Positions 18,082 through 27,241 of a stretch of 64,000 bases of DNA are shown here, one piece after another. The translations under genes were made by a program, and so were the position numbers. Below the pieces are notes generated by a model. It did not search any database. It was given only the letters and a program-made list of their open reading frames with translations, and was not told the DNA's origin. The stretch lies in assembly GCA_016715115.1 (NCBI GenBank), contig JADKBM010000001.1, positions 186,001 through 250,000 of the forward strand. Reading direction: 5' to 3'. The stretch's first letter is position 1. Every line of letters begins with the position of its first letter. The DNA comes from Acidobacteriota bacterium. Lineage in GTDB: Bacteria; Acidobacteriota; Blastocatellia; Pyrinomonadales; Pyrinomonadaceae.

Positions 18082-18960
18082 TCGATCTGGCGGAGGAAGA
18101 GTACGGCATTGATATTAAAAAAAATGTACTTCAAAGCCCTCCGGTGGTTCTGGTCGAACCGGGAAAGGCACGGCACAAAATGAATCAGCTGTATCGGGCA
18201 ATGGGTATCAGCAAGCAGGCGTTTCACCAGCATACGGAACGTCATCTCAGGATGTTGGAAGAGCAGGAGCAGCTTCTGCCGGTGATCGCCGAGATACGGC
18301 GCGATCATCCGCAAATGTCGTCGCGCGTCATGTACGGGATGATAAGGCCGATGCAGTTTGGCAGAGACCGGTTCGAGCAGTTTTGCTTTTCGCACGGGTT
18401 CAAGATCGAGCGGAAAGGGCATATCACCGCACGACGGATTCGCGCGGGGTGACGCGATTTGACAATTTGATTGCCGGATTCGAGTTGACGGGTGTAAACC
18501 AGGTTTGGGTCAGCGACATAACCTACTACAGAATAGGCGAAAGGTTCTATTACCTGACCTTCATTATGGACCTCTTCTCAAGACGGATCGTGGGCTATGC
18601 GGTCTCGGACAACCTGATGACCGAACACACCACGCTGCCGGCAATACGGATGGCGATCGCGGGTCGCCGGCCCGCACCTGGTCTGATATTTCATTCGACG
18701 GCGGCGGCCAGTATTACTGCAAGGAATTCGTGAAACTGACCCAAGCCTGTAATATGAAAAACAGCATGGGCACGAGTGTCTATGAGAATCCGAATGCCGA
18801 ACGCGTAAACGGAACTATTAAAAACAGTTACGTCAGATTCTACGGGCGGAGAATTTATCCCAGCTAAGGCAGATGACTGAAAGGCGGTCAATATGTACAA
18901 CAATTACAAGCCGCATACGGCATTGAACTCCTTAAGCCCCGATGCATTCGAAAGGCAGCA
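18060..18960 (+). pseudogene. IS3-family transposase OrfB, multiply frameshifted
   Basis: The reading begins in the -1 frame relative to OrfA, with an IS150-like helical region (AMGISKQAFHQHTERHL). It shifts frame near 18430, again near 18690-18700, and again near 18850-18890. The DDE core can still be seen: VWVSDITYY with the first Asp, HS and DGGGQYYCKEF split over a frameshift with the second Asp, and NPNAERVNGTIKN with the Glu. The tail MYNNYKPHTALN is the usual IS3 end. At least three indels make it non-functional. Confidence 0.85.
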
Positions 18961-19201
18961 GGAACGAGTTTTCTTAGGCATGGAGGGTTCAAAAGTAATT
19001 GAAGAAAAGCCGGACAATAAATGCCCGGCTCCGCGACAAACTACTTCGTCACCCGGAGGTCTATCCCTGGTGAGTTGCTCTCCAGCATTGCTCACTTCCG
19101 TTTCGATCTCCGAAACGAAGGTATCCGATATTTTGACGAAAAAGCAAACAAATGTTTTCTAGCAAACTCAAAAAACGGTCAACACTATTCAGGCATTGAC
19201 A

Positions 19202-19688
19202 CAGTGCAGAGTGCAGAGTGCAGAGTGCAGAGTGGATAGTGCAGAGTGGATAGTGCATAGCGCAGAGTGCAGAGTGCATAGTGGATAGTGCAGAGTGCAT
19301 AGTGCAAAGTGCAGAGTGCAAAGTGCAGAGTGCAGAGTGAATAGTGCAGAGTGGAGAGCAAACCTAACTCTTGAATCTTGCCCGTTGAACTCTACTCTCT
19401 GCACTTTGCACTTTGCACTTTGCACTTTGTCACTCTGCACTCTGCACTCAGTCTGCACTCTGCACTCTGCACTCTGCACTCAGTCTGCACTCTGCACTCT
19501 GCACTCAGTCTGCACTCAGTCTGCACTCTGCACTCAGTCTGCACTCTGCACTCTGCACTCACTCTGCACTCAGTCTGCACTCTGCACTCTGCACTCACTC
19601 TGCACTCAGTCTGCACTCTGCACTCAGTCTGCACTCTGCACTTTGCACTCTGCACTCTGCACTATGCACTATCCACTATCTTCCGCTT
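19202..19688. repeat. Heptamer arms facing each other (element H1)
   Basis: 19202-19358 is a run of seven-base units such as AGTGCAG, AGTGCAT and AGTGGAT. 19391-19682 is the reverse complement type (CTGCACT, CTATGCA, CAGTCTG). A core of about 32 bp containing CAAGATTCAAGAG (minus strand) separates them. The arms could pair into a very long hairpin. Open frames here encode only His/Ser/Ala/Leu/Cys runs and are artefacts. The right arm ends a few bases from the SDR stop codon at 19689. Confidence 0.9.
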
Positions 19689-20498
19689 TCATTTCACCAA
19701 CGCTCCCTTGATGACCTTGAAAAACGCCCATTCGGGAAGGAAACGCCGCGCAAAGAGCATTCCTTTGGTATTGACGTTGTAGCGAAGACGTTTCGAGCCA
19801 TCGGTCACGGCGTTCCAGACCGCGTCGGCGACGACCCGGCCGTCGGGCGCGTCTTCGCCGGCCTTGAGCATATTCGGCATCACGCGATCGATGAACTGAT
19901 CGTAAACCGTCAATCCTTCCTTGCGAGTTACGTCGGCCGAACGGTCGTAGAAGTCGGTCTTGATCGGGCCGGGCTCGATGATCTTGACTCGAATGTTGAA
20001 CTGTTCGAGCTCATACTGGAGCGATTCGCTGAATCCCTCGACCGCCCATTTCGTTGCGTGATAGAGACTGTAAAGAGGAAATGTGATGCGGCCGCCGACC
20101 GATGCGACGTTGACGATCGTTCCGCGCCTTTGCTCGCGAAAATACGGCAGGATCTCGCGCGTCACGTTCATCAGCCCGAAGACATTCGTTTCGAACTGGC
20201 GCCGGATCTGCTCGTCCGAAGCCGATTCGAAAGCGCCGACCAAGCCGTAGCCGGCGTTGTTGACGACGGCGTCGATCCGGCCGAATTTCCCGATCGCGCC
20301 GGCGATCGCCGACTTGATCGAATCGACGTCGGTGACGTCGAGGCGAAAACACTCGACGTCGGCGATCCGCTGCAGATCGTCCGCCTTTTCGGGGGAGCGC
20401 ATCGTCGCCGCGACGCGCCAGTTCTTTGCCTGAAACAACTTCGCCGTTTCCTTGCCGATCCCGGTCGAAGCGCCGGTTATCAAGATTACTTTTTGCAT
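19689..20498 (-). CDS. Short-chain dehydrogenase/reductase (SDR)
   Basis: 269 residues, a classical SDR. The cofactor loop GASTGIG is at residues 9-15, NNAG at about 89-92, the catalytic Ser in VNVASVGG and the YxxxK pair in YHATK at about 147-151. Arg-containing loops (MRSPEKADDL) after the second strand suggest NADP preference. The substrate is unknown. Both flanks are heptamer-type repeats, and the start lies next to a divergent gene across element H2. Confidence 0.88.
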   Translation of the reverse strand: MQKVILITGASTGIGKETAKLFQAKNWRVAATMRSPEKADDLQRIADVECFRLDVTDVDSIKSAIAGAIGKFGRIDAVVNNAGYGLVGAFESASDEQIRRQFETNVFGLMNVTREILPYFREQRRGTIVNVASVGGRITFPLYSLYHATKWAVEGFSESLQYELEQFNIRVKIIEPGPIKTDFYDRSADVTRKEGLTVYDQFIDRVMPNMLKAGEDAPDGRVVADAVWNAVTDGSKRLRYNVNTKGMLFARRFLPEWAFFKVIKGALVK

Positions 20499-20509
20499 AT
20501 GGCTATTGA

Positions 20510-20791
20510 ACTTTGATCTTTGATTTTTGATATTTTTGATCTTTGATCTTTGGACTTTGATCTTTGAACTAACTTTGGACTTTGATCTTGGAACTTGGAA
20601 CTTTGATCTTTATCCCTTAAATTTCTCAGATTATACCAGACCACCCGGTCTTAGTTGGACTTTCAAGATTAGACCGCTAGAATTTAAGGTTCAGAGTTCA
20701 AAGATCAAAGATCAAAGTCCAAAGATCGAAGATCATAGTTCATAGTTCATAGTTCATAGTTCATAGTTCATAGTTCATAGTTCACAGTTAA
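20510..20791. repeat. Heptamer arms with inverted order (element H2)
   Basis: 20510-20613 is built of TTTGATC-type units and 20689-20791 of GATCAAA and ATAGTTC units, mostly in 7-bp steps. The core (20614-20688) contains AGTTGGACTTTCAAGATTAG, similar to the H3 core AGTTGGACGGACAAGATTCA. It fills the gap between the SDR start and the divergent nuclease start and ends 2 nt before that ATG, leaving no ribosome site. Confidence 0.85.
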
Positions 20792-20793
20792 AT

Positions 20794-22050
20794 ATGAAAT
20801 TTCTTCACATCGCCGACGTCCATCTCGGATGCACTCGGTATCAATTGGCAGAGAGCCAGCGCGATTTTTTTGACGCGTGGGTCGACGTGCTCAAGCGCTA
20901 TGCGATCGACGAAAAGGTCGACTTCGTCCTGATGGCCGGCGACTTTTTCCACAAACGGCAGGTTCCGCCCGAGACGATGAATTACGCTTTCGCGGGACTT
21001 AGTCTGCTGAAGGACCACGGCATCCCGGTCGTTTCGATCGAGGGCAACCACGACCAGAAACACACCGACACCGAATACAGCTGGCTCCGTTCGCTCGAGA
21101 GTTGGGGACTGATCAAGCTTCTCGAACCGCGAAACATCGACGGCAAGTTCGTTTACGAACCGTGGGACGCCGAAAACGAAAGCTACATTCGCGGCGGCTA
21201 CGTCGACATCGGCAATGCCCGGATCTTCGGCTCCGCCTGGTACGGCGCATCGGCGAACTGGGCGATCCCGATGCTCACCGAGGCGCTCGGAAATTGCCGC
21301 CGGGAAGGAGCGTTTCATATCCTTATGCTCCACACCGACGTCGAGGGCCATCAGACGCATCCGATCCCGGCGCTGACGCTCGCGAACCTAAAGGAACTCA
21401 AAGCGGTGACCGACTACGTCGCCATCGGCCACACGCACAAGTGCTTCGAGATCGACAACTGGGCCTTCAATCCGGGGTCGCTCGAGATCACGAAGATCGA
21501 CGAGTTCCGTGAAACGCGCGGCGCGTGGCTGGTCGAGATCGGTGAGAATAACGAGGTCAACGCGCAACACGTCCGCGATTACCGGCAGCGGCCGTTTCAA
21601 AGACTCGATTTCGACGTTTCCGGCGTCGCCGATCCGAAGATCATCACGGACGGTGTTTTCGCCAAGGTCGAAACCGAGGCGCGCTCCGCCGAAGAAGGCA
21701 AACCGGCGCCGATCATCGAGATCACCTTGCGCGGACAGCTTGGATTCCCTAATTCCCTGCTTGAAACGCAAAAGATGCGCGAAGAGGTTCAGACACGAAC
21801 CGGGGCGCTCCACGTTCGCCTCAAGAACCACACCGTCCCGGTCGATTACGCGGTTGCCGCCGATCTCGATGACGACGTCTCGCGCGAGTCGCTCGAACGG
21901 CGCGTGATCGAGGATCTGATCCGCAACGACAACCGTTACAAACTTCGCGCCGAAGCGATGGCCGAAGCCGTCATCGGCGCCAAGCGAATGGTGCTCGGTG
22001 ACGAAGAACCCGAGAAAATCGCGGAATTCATCGCGCTCAAGGCGCTCTAG
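20794..22050 (+). CDS. SbcD/Mre11-like DNA repair metallophosphoesterase
   Basis: 418 residues. All calcineurin-like metal motifs are present: DVH (residues 8-10), AGDFFH, GNHDQ near residue 91, MLHTDVEG and GHTH near 215. The order and length agree with the Mre11/SbcD exonuclease family, which processes DNA ends with an SbcC/Rad50 ATPase. No SbcC gene is in the window. The ATG at 20794 has no Shine-Dalgarno because the repeat element runs to within 2 nt, so translation may be leaderless. A Lon-N protein gene follows after 5 nt. Confidence 0.88.
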   Translation: MKFLHIADVHLGCTRYQLAESQRDFFDAWVDVLKRYAIDEKVDFVLMAGDFFHKRQVPPETMNYAFAGLSLLKDHGIPVVSIEGNHDQKHTDTEYSWLRSLESWGLIKLLEPRNIDGKFVYEPWDAENESYIRGGYVDIGNARIFGSAWYGASANWAIPMLTEALGNCRREGAFHILMLHTDVEGHQTHPIPALTLANLKELKAVTDYVAIGHTHKCFEIDNWAFNPGSLEITKIDEFRETRGAWLVEIGENNEVNAQHVRDYRQRPFQRLDFDVSGVADPKIITDGVFAKVETEARSAEEGKPAPIIEITLRGQLGFPNSLLETQKMREEVQTRTGALHVRLKNHTVPVDYAVAADLDDDVSRESLERRVIEDLIRNDNRYKLRAEAMAEAVIGAKRMVLGDEEPEKIAEFIALKAL

Positions 22051-22055
22051 AAACT

Positions 22056-22754
22056 ATGTCGGAACAATTTGAAAGAGTTGAGAGGTTTCGATATCTGCCG
22101 ATCTTTCCGCTGCCGCTCGTGCTGATGCCGAACGAACTCTTGCCGCTTCACATCTTCGAGCAGCGTTACCGGCAGATGCTTACCGATATCGAATCGAACG
22201 GCAATGTCTTTGGCGTGAGTTTTTTCAAGCCCGGTGACGGGTTCGACGATCGCCCGGCTCCGGGGTCGATAGGCTGCATCGCGGAAGTCCGCGAGGTCGA
22301 GAATCTCCCAGACCGCCGTGCAATGATCGTCACCGTCGGCGTCGGGCGCTTCGAATTGCTTAGATATCTTGAAACGGGTGACGAATATCTGGTCGCCGAG
22401 ATTGAGTTTTTTGAAGACGATCCCGGCGATCGGGACGTCATCGAACCGCTGGCCCGCGAGGTTTTCGAGATCTTCAAACGCGTTGCACGCGCGGCGTTCG
22501 ACCTTACCGGCGAAAGCGGAACTATTCCCGAAATCCCGCAGAGCGATCCGGAAACGATGTCATATCTGATCGCCGCCGCGCTCAAGGTCGAGCCCGAACA
22601 AAAGCAGAAGCTTCTTGAAATTCGCTCAACCGCCGAACGGCTCGAGCGGTTGCGGGAAATGCTCGGCGGGATCGTCGAAAAAATGGAAGACACCGCGCAT
22701 ATTCAGAAGATATCGCGGACCAACGGCCATTCGAAACGGAAAATAGACTATTGA
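22056..22754 (+). CDS. Lon N-terminal (substrate-binding) domain protein
   Basis: 232 residues with the LON substrate-binding domain alone: IFPLPLVLMPNELLPLHIFEQRYRQM at residues 13-38, GCIAEVREVE, and the helical C-terminal bundle to about 200. No AAA+ or protease part. Such stand-alone Lon-N proteins are common in several phyla and their role is unclear. It is 5 nt after the SbcD-like gene, so probably one operon. Its 3' end overlaps the convergent hydrolase gene by 7 nt. Confidence 0.88.
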   Translation: MSEQFERVERFRYLPIFPLPLVLMPNELLPLHIFEQRYRQMLTDIESNGNVFGVSFFKPGDGFDDRPAPGSIGCIAEVREVENLPDRRAMIVTVGVGRFELLRYLETGDEYLVAEIEFFEDDPGDRDVIEPLAREVFEIFKRVARAAFDLTGESGTIPEIPQSDPETMSYLIAAALKVEPEQKQKLLEIRSTAERLERLREMLGGIVEKMEDTAHIQKISRTNGHSKRKIDY

Positions 22755-23725
22755 ACCGGCGGCACAACGCCGAGCGATTGCCTGAAGAACGCGATGACGC
22801 GATTATCGTATTCCTCAAACTGCTGCAGCGAAGCGTTGACGAGATTCGTTCCCGACGGGTATAGGTCGGTTTTGGACTCGATCTTCGCCGAGTTTGGGAA
22901 ACAGCGGCTCAGCCCGGTGGTCGAACTCTGGAGTTCCGCGTTGTCCCCGCCGGCGAGGAGCAAGACGTGGCGGTTTTCGAGATTCTTCGCGACCTCGCAA
23001 ACCGAATCGCTTCGGTAACAGCCGTTGTAGAAGAACAGCGGTGTGCCGAGTTTGGCAAAACGCGAGGTCAAGGAACTGGCGAACGGAAAGCGCTTGTTGA
23101 TGACCATCGCGAGGAGATCGTCCGAATTGGCCGGAACCGAATCCAGCGCCAGCGACTTCACCGTTTCGTCCTTCGCGGCTGTCATTGCGCCGACCAACGC
23201 ACCCATTTCCGTGCCGTAAATTCCGATGTTCTGGCCGACGAGCGGAGTGGTTTCGTCGACTTTCAGCCCGCGAAGATATTTGATCGCCGCGACGGCGTCA
23301 TCCGTTTCACAACCGCCGAGTGTCGAAAAACGCACCAGCGGCTTTTCGCCGTGTCCCCGCTGATCGGGCATCAGGATCGTGAAATCGGTCGCTTCGTTAA
23401 GCTTCACCCCGAGATTAAGAAGATAGGAACGATCGGTTCCGTAGGCGTGAAGCATTACCACCGCCGGCGAACCCGGCGTGCCGCGCAGAAGCCAGCCGCG
23501 CGAGGTCGTTCCGTCGGCGTTGATCCAATGCTCATCCGTGATCTGCGCGCCGCGTGAGCTGAGCTGAGCATACTTGTCGGGAGTGATCAGATAGTTGTTC
23601 TTCGGCGCCTGCGACGATTGAAAAACGAGCCAGACCGACGCCCCGATTCCGGCACCGGCCAAAAGCAAAAGAACCGGCAGCAGAAGCCGCGAAAAACTTT
23701 TGAAAAGACGTCTTGTACTTGGCAT
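22748..23725 (-). CDS. Membrane-anchored alpha/beta-hydrolase with altered nucleophile
   Basis: 325 residues from the ATG at 23725; an earlier TTG at 23767 is less likely. One N-terminal membrane helix (residues 14-36) and an outside hydrolase domain: VVMLHAYGTD for the oxyanion region and MPDQRGHGEKP after strand 4. The nucleophile elbow reads GIYGTEMGA, so Thr172 stands where Ser is usual. GGDNAEL may hold the acid. The His is not obvious. It could be an inactive or changed hydrolase. Tail-to-tail overlap with the Lon-N gene. Confidence 0.78.
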   Translation of the reverse strand: MPSTRRLFKSFSRLLLPVLLLLAGAGIGASVWLVFQSSQAPKNNYLITPDKYAQLSSRGAQITDEHWINADGTTSRGWLLRGTPGSPAVVMLHAYGTDRSYLLNLGVKLNEATDFTILMPDQRGHGEKPLVRFSTLGGCETDDAVAAIKYLRGLKVDETTPLVGQNIGIYGTEMGALVGAMTAAKDETVKSLALDSVPANSDDLLAMVINKRFPFASSLTSRFAKLGTPLFFYNGCYRSDSVCEVAKNLENRHVLLLAGGDNAELQSSTTGLSRCFPNSAKIESKTDLYPSGTNLVNASLQQFEEYDNRVIAFFRQSLGVVPPVQ

Positions 23726-23874
23726 ATAACTAAGGTCGGATGGATTAAGTTCGAATTCGAAGTGCAACTTGAAAGCCGTTCAGCGTGTCTTAGTGATAGT
23801 CCGGGAAAATTGGACTTTCGGGAAGCTGTCTAAAATGTTACCATAAGCGCCACGTGTTTAGGAAGACTTTTTTA

Positions 23875-25722
23875 ATGATGATGAGACTGCCGCTACTGAC
23901 CTTTTTATTGGTATTTTCGGGTATTTTGTCGTCCGCATACGGCCAGAATCCGATCTCCTCGAAAACGGAATTCTTTCCGCTTTCTGAACTTCGCGAGGGA
24001 ATGCGCGGAACGGCGTGGACGGTCTTTCGCGGATCGAAATCGGAGGAATTCAATGTCGAGATCCTGGGCGTCGTCCCCGGTTCGATCGGGCCGAAACAGG
24101 ATATGATCATCGGCCGGATCAGCGGCGGACAGGCCGACCGGACGTTCGTCTTCGCCGGAATGTCGGGCTCGCCGGTCTATATCGACGGCAAACTCGTCGG
24201 CGCGATCTCGTACAGTTTTCCGTTTGCCAAGGAACCCATCTGCGGGATCACGCCGATCTCGCAGATGATCGAGATCTTCGAGCAAAAACAGCCGTTGCGA
24301 TCGAAGTCTTCCGAACCGCGCCCGGTCTCGTTCGCCGAACTCGCATCGACCACCTGGACGCCGGGACTCCCGCGGACTGCGGCGCTTTCGGGCGGCTTGC
24401 TTTCGGTCGCGAACGGCACGGCAATGGCCGCCGTCGCCGGCCAATCGTTCCAGCCGATCGCGACGCCGATCGCGTTCAGCGGTTTTTCTCCCGAAACATT
24501 GAAGGTTTTCGCGCCGCAGCTAATTGAAGCCGGACTGCTTCCTGTCGCTGCTGCCGGCGGTGCGGCGCGAATCACATCTCTCAAACCGGCGGACGAGACG
24601 ACGCTCCGCGGCGGCGATTCGGTCTCGATGCAGCTCACGCGAGGCGATTTCAGCCTGGCGGCTGCGGGAACGGTCACGCTCCGCGACGGCGAAAAGATCT
24701 ACGCCTTCGGTCACCCGTTTCTCGGTCTCGGATCGTCCGATCTTCCGATGTCGGAATCGCACGTCGTGGCGGTCATTCCGAATATGAACAACTCGTTCAA
24801 GCTCGCCGTTCCGGACGCGATGGTCGGTTCGATGATGCAGGACCGCGCGACCGGCGTCTATGGCAAACTCGGCGTCGCGCCGAAAATGATCCCGGTCGAG
24901 ATCGAGCATCAGACTAGCCGCGGACAGATCGAGAAGTTCAATTTCGAGGTCGCGAAAGACGAGTTCCTAACGCCTTTGCTGCTCAATATTACGGTTTATA
25001 ACGCTCTGATCTCCAACGAACGCAGTCTCGGCGACGCGACCGTCGAGATCGGCGGCGAGATCACCATCAAGGGACAGGATCCGGTGAAGATCGCAAACCG
25101 GCTCGGCGGAATGCAGTCGACCCAGTTCGCTTCGCTTTCGGTCGCATTGCCGGTCAACGCGCTCTTGCGGAGCAATTTCGACGGACTCGAGATCACCGGG
25201 ATCAAACTCAGGATCAACTCGACGGACGGTTCAAAGTCCGCGACGCTCGAGCGGATCGCGGTTGACCGGACGCGTGTCCGCGCGGGCGAAACCGTCGAAG
25301 TCCAGGCGTTCGTGAGAACCGAATCGGGCCGCACCTTCGTCCAGAAGATTCCGGTCAAGATTCCGTCTGACACGCCGGCAGGGGCGATCTCGGTGATGGT
25401 CGGCGACGGCAACGCGGTCCAGCAGACTTCGGTTTTGCAGCAGTTCATCCCGAAATCGATAGCCGAACTTGTCTCGATGATCAATCAGATGAAAAAGGCT
25501 GACCGGCTTTACGTGCAGACGTTCCGGACGACGAACGGTGCGGTCATCGGCGCCAGCGAGTTGCCGAATCTTCCGCCGTCGATGCTTGCGACGCTCAACA
25601 ACGACCGGATGGCCGGCGGGTTCAAACCGACCGTGCAGTCCATCGTCGGCGAGCAGGAAATCGCGCCGGCCGAGTTCATCATTTCGGGCCAGCAGACGTT
25701 GGCGATCGAAGTTGTTAAGTGA
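23875..25722 (+). CDS. SpoIVB-type (S55) serine peptidase domain protein, exported
   Basis: 615 residues from the ATG at 23875 with AGGAAGA upstream; the GTG at 23854 is less likely. A signal peptide ends near residue 23. The S55 signature GMSGSPVYIDGKLVGAIS starts near residue 95 with the likely catalytic Ser98, and ISYSFPFAKEPICGITP follows. A second region with YAFGHPFLGLG is also typical of SpoIVB-like proteins. The organism need not make spores, since such proteins occur in Acidobacteriota. The C-terminal 200 residues are beta-rich and unassigned. Confidence 0.85.
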   Translation: MMMRLPLLTFLLVFSGILSSAYGQNPISSKTEFFPLSELREGMRGTAWTVFRGSKSEEFNVEILGVVPGSIGPKQDMIIGRISGGQADRTFVFAGMSGSPVYIDGKLVGAISYSFPFAKEPICGITPISQMIEIFEQKQPLRSKSSEPRPVSFAELASTTWTPGLPRTAALSGGLLSVANGTAMAAVAGQSFQPIATPIAFSGFSPETLKVFAPQLIEAGLLPVAAAGGAARITSLKPADETTLRGGDSVSMQLTRGDFSLAAAGTVTLRDGEKIYAFGHPFLGLGSSDLPMSESHVVAVIPNMNNSFKLAVPDAMVGSMMQDRATGVYGKLGVAPKMIPVEIEHQTSRGQIEKFNFEVAKDEFLTPLLLNITVYNALISNERSLGDATVEIGGEITIKGQDPVKIANRLGGMQSTQFASLSVALPVNALLRSNFDGLEITGIKLRINSTDGSKSATLERIAVDRTRVRAGETVEVQAFVRTESGRTFVQKIPVKIPSDTPAGAISVMVGDGNAVQQTSVLQQFIPKSIAELVSMINQMKKADRLYVQTFRTTNGAVIGASELPNLPPSMLATLNNDRMAGGFKPTVQSIVGEQEIAPAEFIISGQQTLAIEVVK

Positions 25723-25938
25723 GAAGTTTTGCCACGAATTGCTCGAATTTCACGAATGCGCTTTTGAACTAGATTCGAAGGCGCATTCTTGCCGTTGCCG
25801 AACGGTATTCTTTGCCAAAAAAGCAAAATTGATGCGCTTTGGCCCCAACAGATTCGTGCCGCCATTCGTGACATTCGTGACATTCGTGGCTAGTTAAGCG
25901 GCTCTTGAAATTCGTTCGATTCGTGGCAAAATCAGATT
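25723..25938. repeat. Inverted CACGAAT/ATTCGTG arms (element H5)
   Basis: Left part TTTTGCCACGAATTGCTCG and TTTCACGAATGC (25726-25762); right part CATTCGTGACATTCGTGACA followed later by TTCGATTCGTGGCAAAATC (25864-25935). The two ends are inverted and could pair, with TTGCCACGAAT / ATTCGTGGCAA at the outer edges. Same design as the other arm elements but with steps of about 9 bp. Confidence 0.65.
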
Positions 25939-26487
25939 ATGAAAAACGAATACTCAAAACTCCTCGAGGCGGCGAGCCTTTCGGCCAAGAAACATCGGTT
26001 CCAGACGCGCAAGGGCGCCGAGTCGGAGCCGTATATCAATCACCCGCTTGAAGTTGCGAATATTCTCGCAAACATCGGAAACGTCACCGATCACGAGATC
26101 CTGATGGCGGCCATTCTGCACGACACCATCGAAGACACCGAAACGACTGCCGAAGAACTGACGGCGCTTTTCGGCGAACGTGTGTGCCGTATCGTCCTCG
26201 AAGTCACCGACGACAAATCGCTGGCGAAGGAAGAGCGGAAACTCAAGCAGATCGAGCACGCGCCGCATTTGTCGGTCGAGGCCAAACAGGTCAAGCTCGC
26301 CGACAAGATCAGCAACATCACCGACGTCGTCGGGAATCCGCCGCACGACTGGCCGTACGAACGCCGCGTCGAGTACGTCAACTGGGGCGAAAAGGTCGTC
26401 GCCGGACTGCGCGGCGCGAATGCCGCAATGGAACGGCATTTCGATGATTTGGTCAAGCGGGCGAAGGAAGAACTGGAAAGTGCATAG
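25939..26487 (+). CDS. MESH1-like HD-domain (p)ppGpp hydrolase
   Basis: 182 residues, a single HD domain. YINHPLEVANIL (His35), LHDTIEDTE (His-Asp near 60-61), EVTDDKSL and VKLADKISNITDV match the hydrolase half of RelA/SpoT and the stand-alone MESH1 (small alarmone hydrolase) family. There is no synthetase, TGS or ACT domain. It probably removes the 3' pyrophosphate from (p)ppGpp with Mn2+. Some MESH1 proteins act on NADPH. The stop codon TAG is the first CATAG of the heptamer array that follows. Confidence 0.85.
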   Translation: MKNEYSKLLEAASLSAKKHRFQTRKGAESEPYINHPLEVANILANIGNVTDHEILMAAILHDTIEDTETTAEELTALFGERVCRIVLEVTDDKSLAKEERKLKQIEHAPHLSVEAKQVKLADKISNITDVVGNPPHDWPYERRVEYVNWGEKVVAGLRGANAAMERHFDDLVKRAKEELESA

Positions 26488-26719
26488 TGCAAAGTGCAGA
26501 GTGCATAGTGCAGAGTGGATAGTGCATAGTGCAGAGTGCATAGAGCAGAGTGCAGAGTGCAGAGTGCATAGGGCAGAGTTGGACGGACAAGATTCAATTC
26601 AAGCGTTTGGCTTGTACTCTGAACCGTAATATGCACTATCCACTCTGCACTATGCACTCTGCACTATGCACTATGCACTCTGCACTATGCACTTTTGCAG
26701 CACTCTGCACTCTGCACTA
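26483..26719. repeat. Heptamer arms facing each other (element H3)
   Basis: 26483-26578 consists of GTGCATA/GTGCAGA units and 26631-26719 of the complementary TGCACTA/TGCACTC units, separated by a core with AGTTGGACGGACAAGATTCA. It fills the gap between two convergent genes. Both genes take their TAG stop from the array edges (26485-26487 and 26717-26719). Confidence 0.9.
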
Positions 26720-27235
26720 TGCAAGTTCGATCTGCATCAAATGATCTGTCTGCGGATCGGATCCGAGTTGGAAGACGTGTTCGCCGACGATGCGGAAGCC
26801 CTGTTTTTCGTAGAATCTCTGAGCCCGCGGGTTAAACTCCCAAACGCCTAGCCACATCACATCGCAGTTCCGCTCGCGCGCGAGTTTCAGGCATTCGTCC
26901 ATCAACGCTTGCCCGACACCTTTGCCGATGAATTCGGTGGTCGAATAGAGCCGGCATAACTCGACCGGCCGCGCCGCCGTGACCGGTTCCTCGATGTTTT
27001 CGAAAAGCAGTTTCGCGTAGCCGGCGGGCCGTTCGTCAATCTCGGCGACGAAAAAAACGGAGTTCGGATCGGCAAGTTCTTCAGCCAAACGCTTTGCCGT
27101 GAAGGCCTCGGACATATACGCGTCGAGGTCTTCGGGCGCGTTCTTCGGATGATCGTGAAACGCGTCCCAAAAGGTTGTAAACGACAAATCCGCCAACATT
27201 TCGGCGTCGGCGGATGATGCAAGTCGGATCTTCAT
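26717..27235 (-). CDS. GNAT-family N-acetyltransferase
   Basis: 172 residues from the ATG at 27235. A longer in-frame reading up to 27439 would add some 68 residues translated from the heptamer array and is rejected. KIRLASSADAEMLADL opens the fold; ELCRLYSTTEFIGKGVGQAL carries the acetyl-CoA loop (Gly-Lys-Gly-Val-Gly); NPRAQRFYEKQGF is the C-terminal GNAT signature. Closest in style to GNATs acting on small amines or peptides; substrate unknown. Repeats touch both ends of the gene. Confidence 0.85.
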   Translation of the reverse strand: MKIRLASSADAEMLADLSFTTFWDAFHDHPKNAPEDLDAYMSEAFTAKRLAEELADPNSVFFVAEIDERPAGYAKLLFENIEEPVTAARPVELCRLYSTTEFIGKGVGQALMDECLKLARERNCDVMWLGVWEFNPRAQRFYEKQGFRIVGEHVFQLGSDPQTDHLMQIELA

Positions 27236-27241
27236 ACTGTC

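Larger units (their letters stand above)
17694..19201 (+). mobile_element. IS3-family insertion sequence, decayed
   Basis: 1508 bp. The ends are imperfect inverted repeats of about 38 bp (17694-17731 and 19164-19201) with a perfect 19-bp inner part, TTGACCGTTTTTTGAGTTT and its complement. The outer ends are TG...CA as usual for IS3, and a 3-bp direct repeat CAG flanks the element. Inside are an orfA and an orfB in the -1 frame. orfB is broken by several frameshifts, so the copy is inactive. Confidence 0.9.

Noticed and set aside
19202..19690. CRISPR array
   Set aside because: Units are 7 bp without unique spacers, and no cas gene is near.
19189..19782. His/Ser/Ala/Leu/Cys repeat proteins over the heptamer arms
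   Set aside because: They are translations of AGTGCAG-type units in several frames and strands; not genes.
23827..23853. Riboswitch or leader upstream of the S55 peptidase
   Set aside because: The gap is too short and shows no stable fold or known motif.
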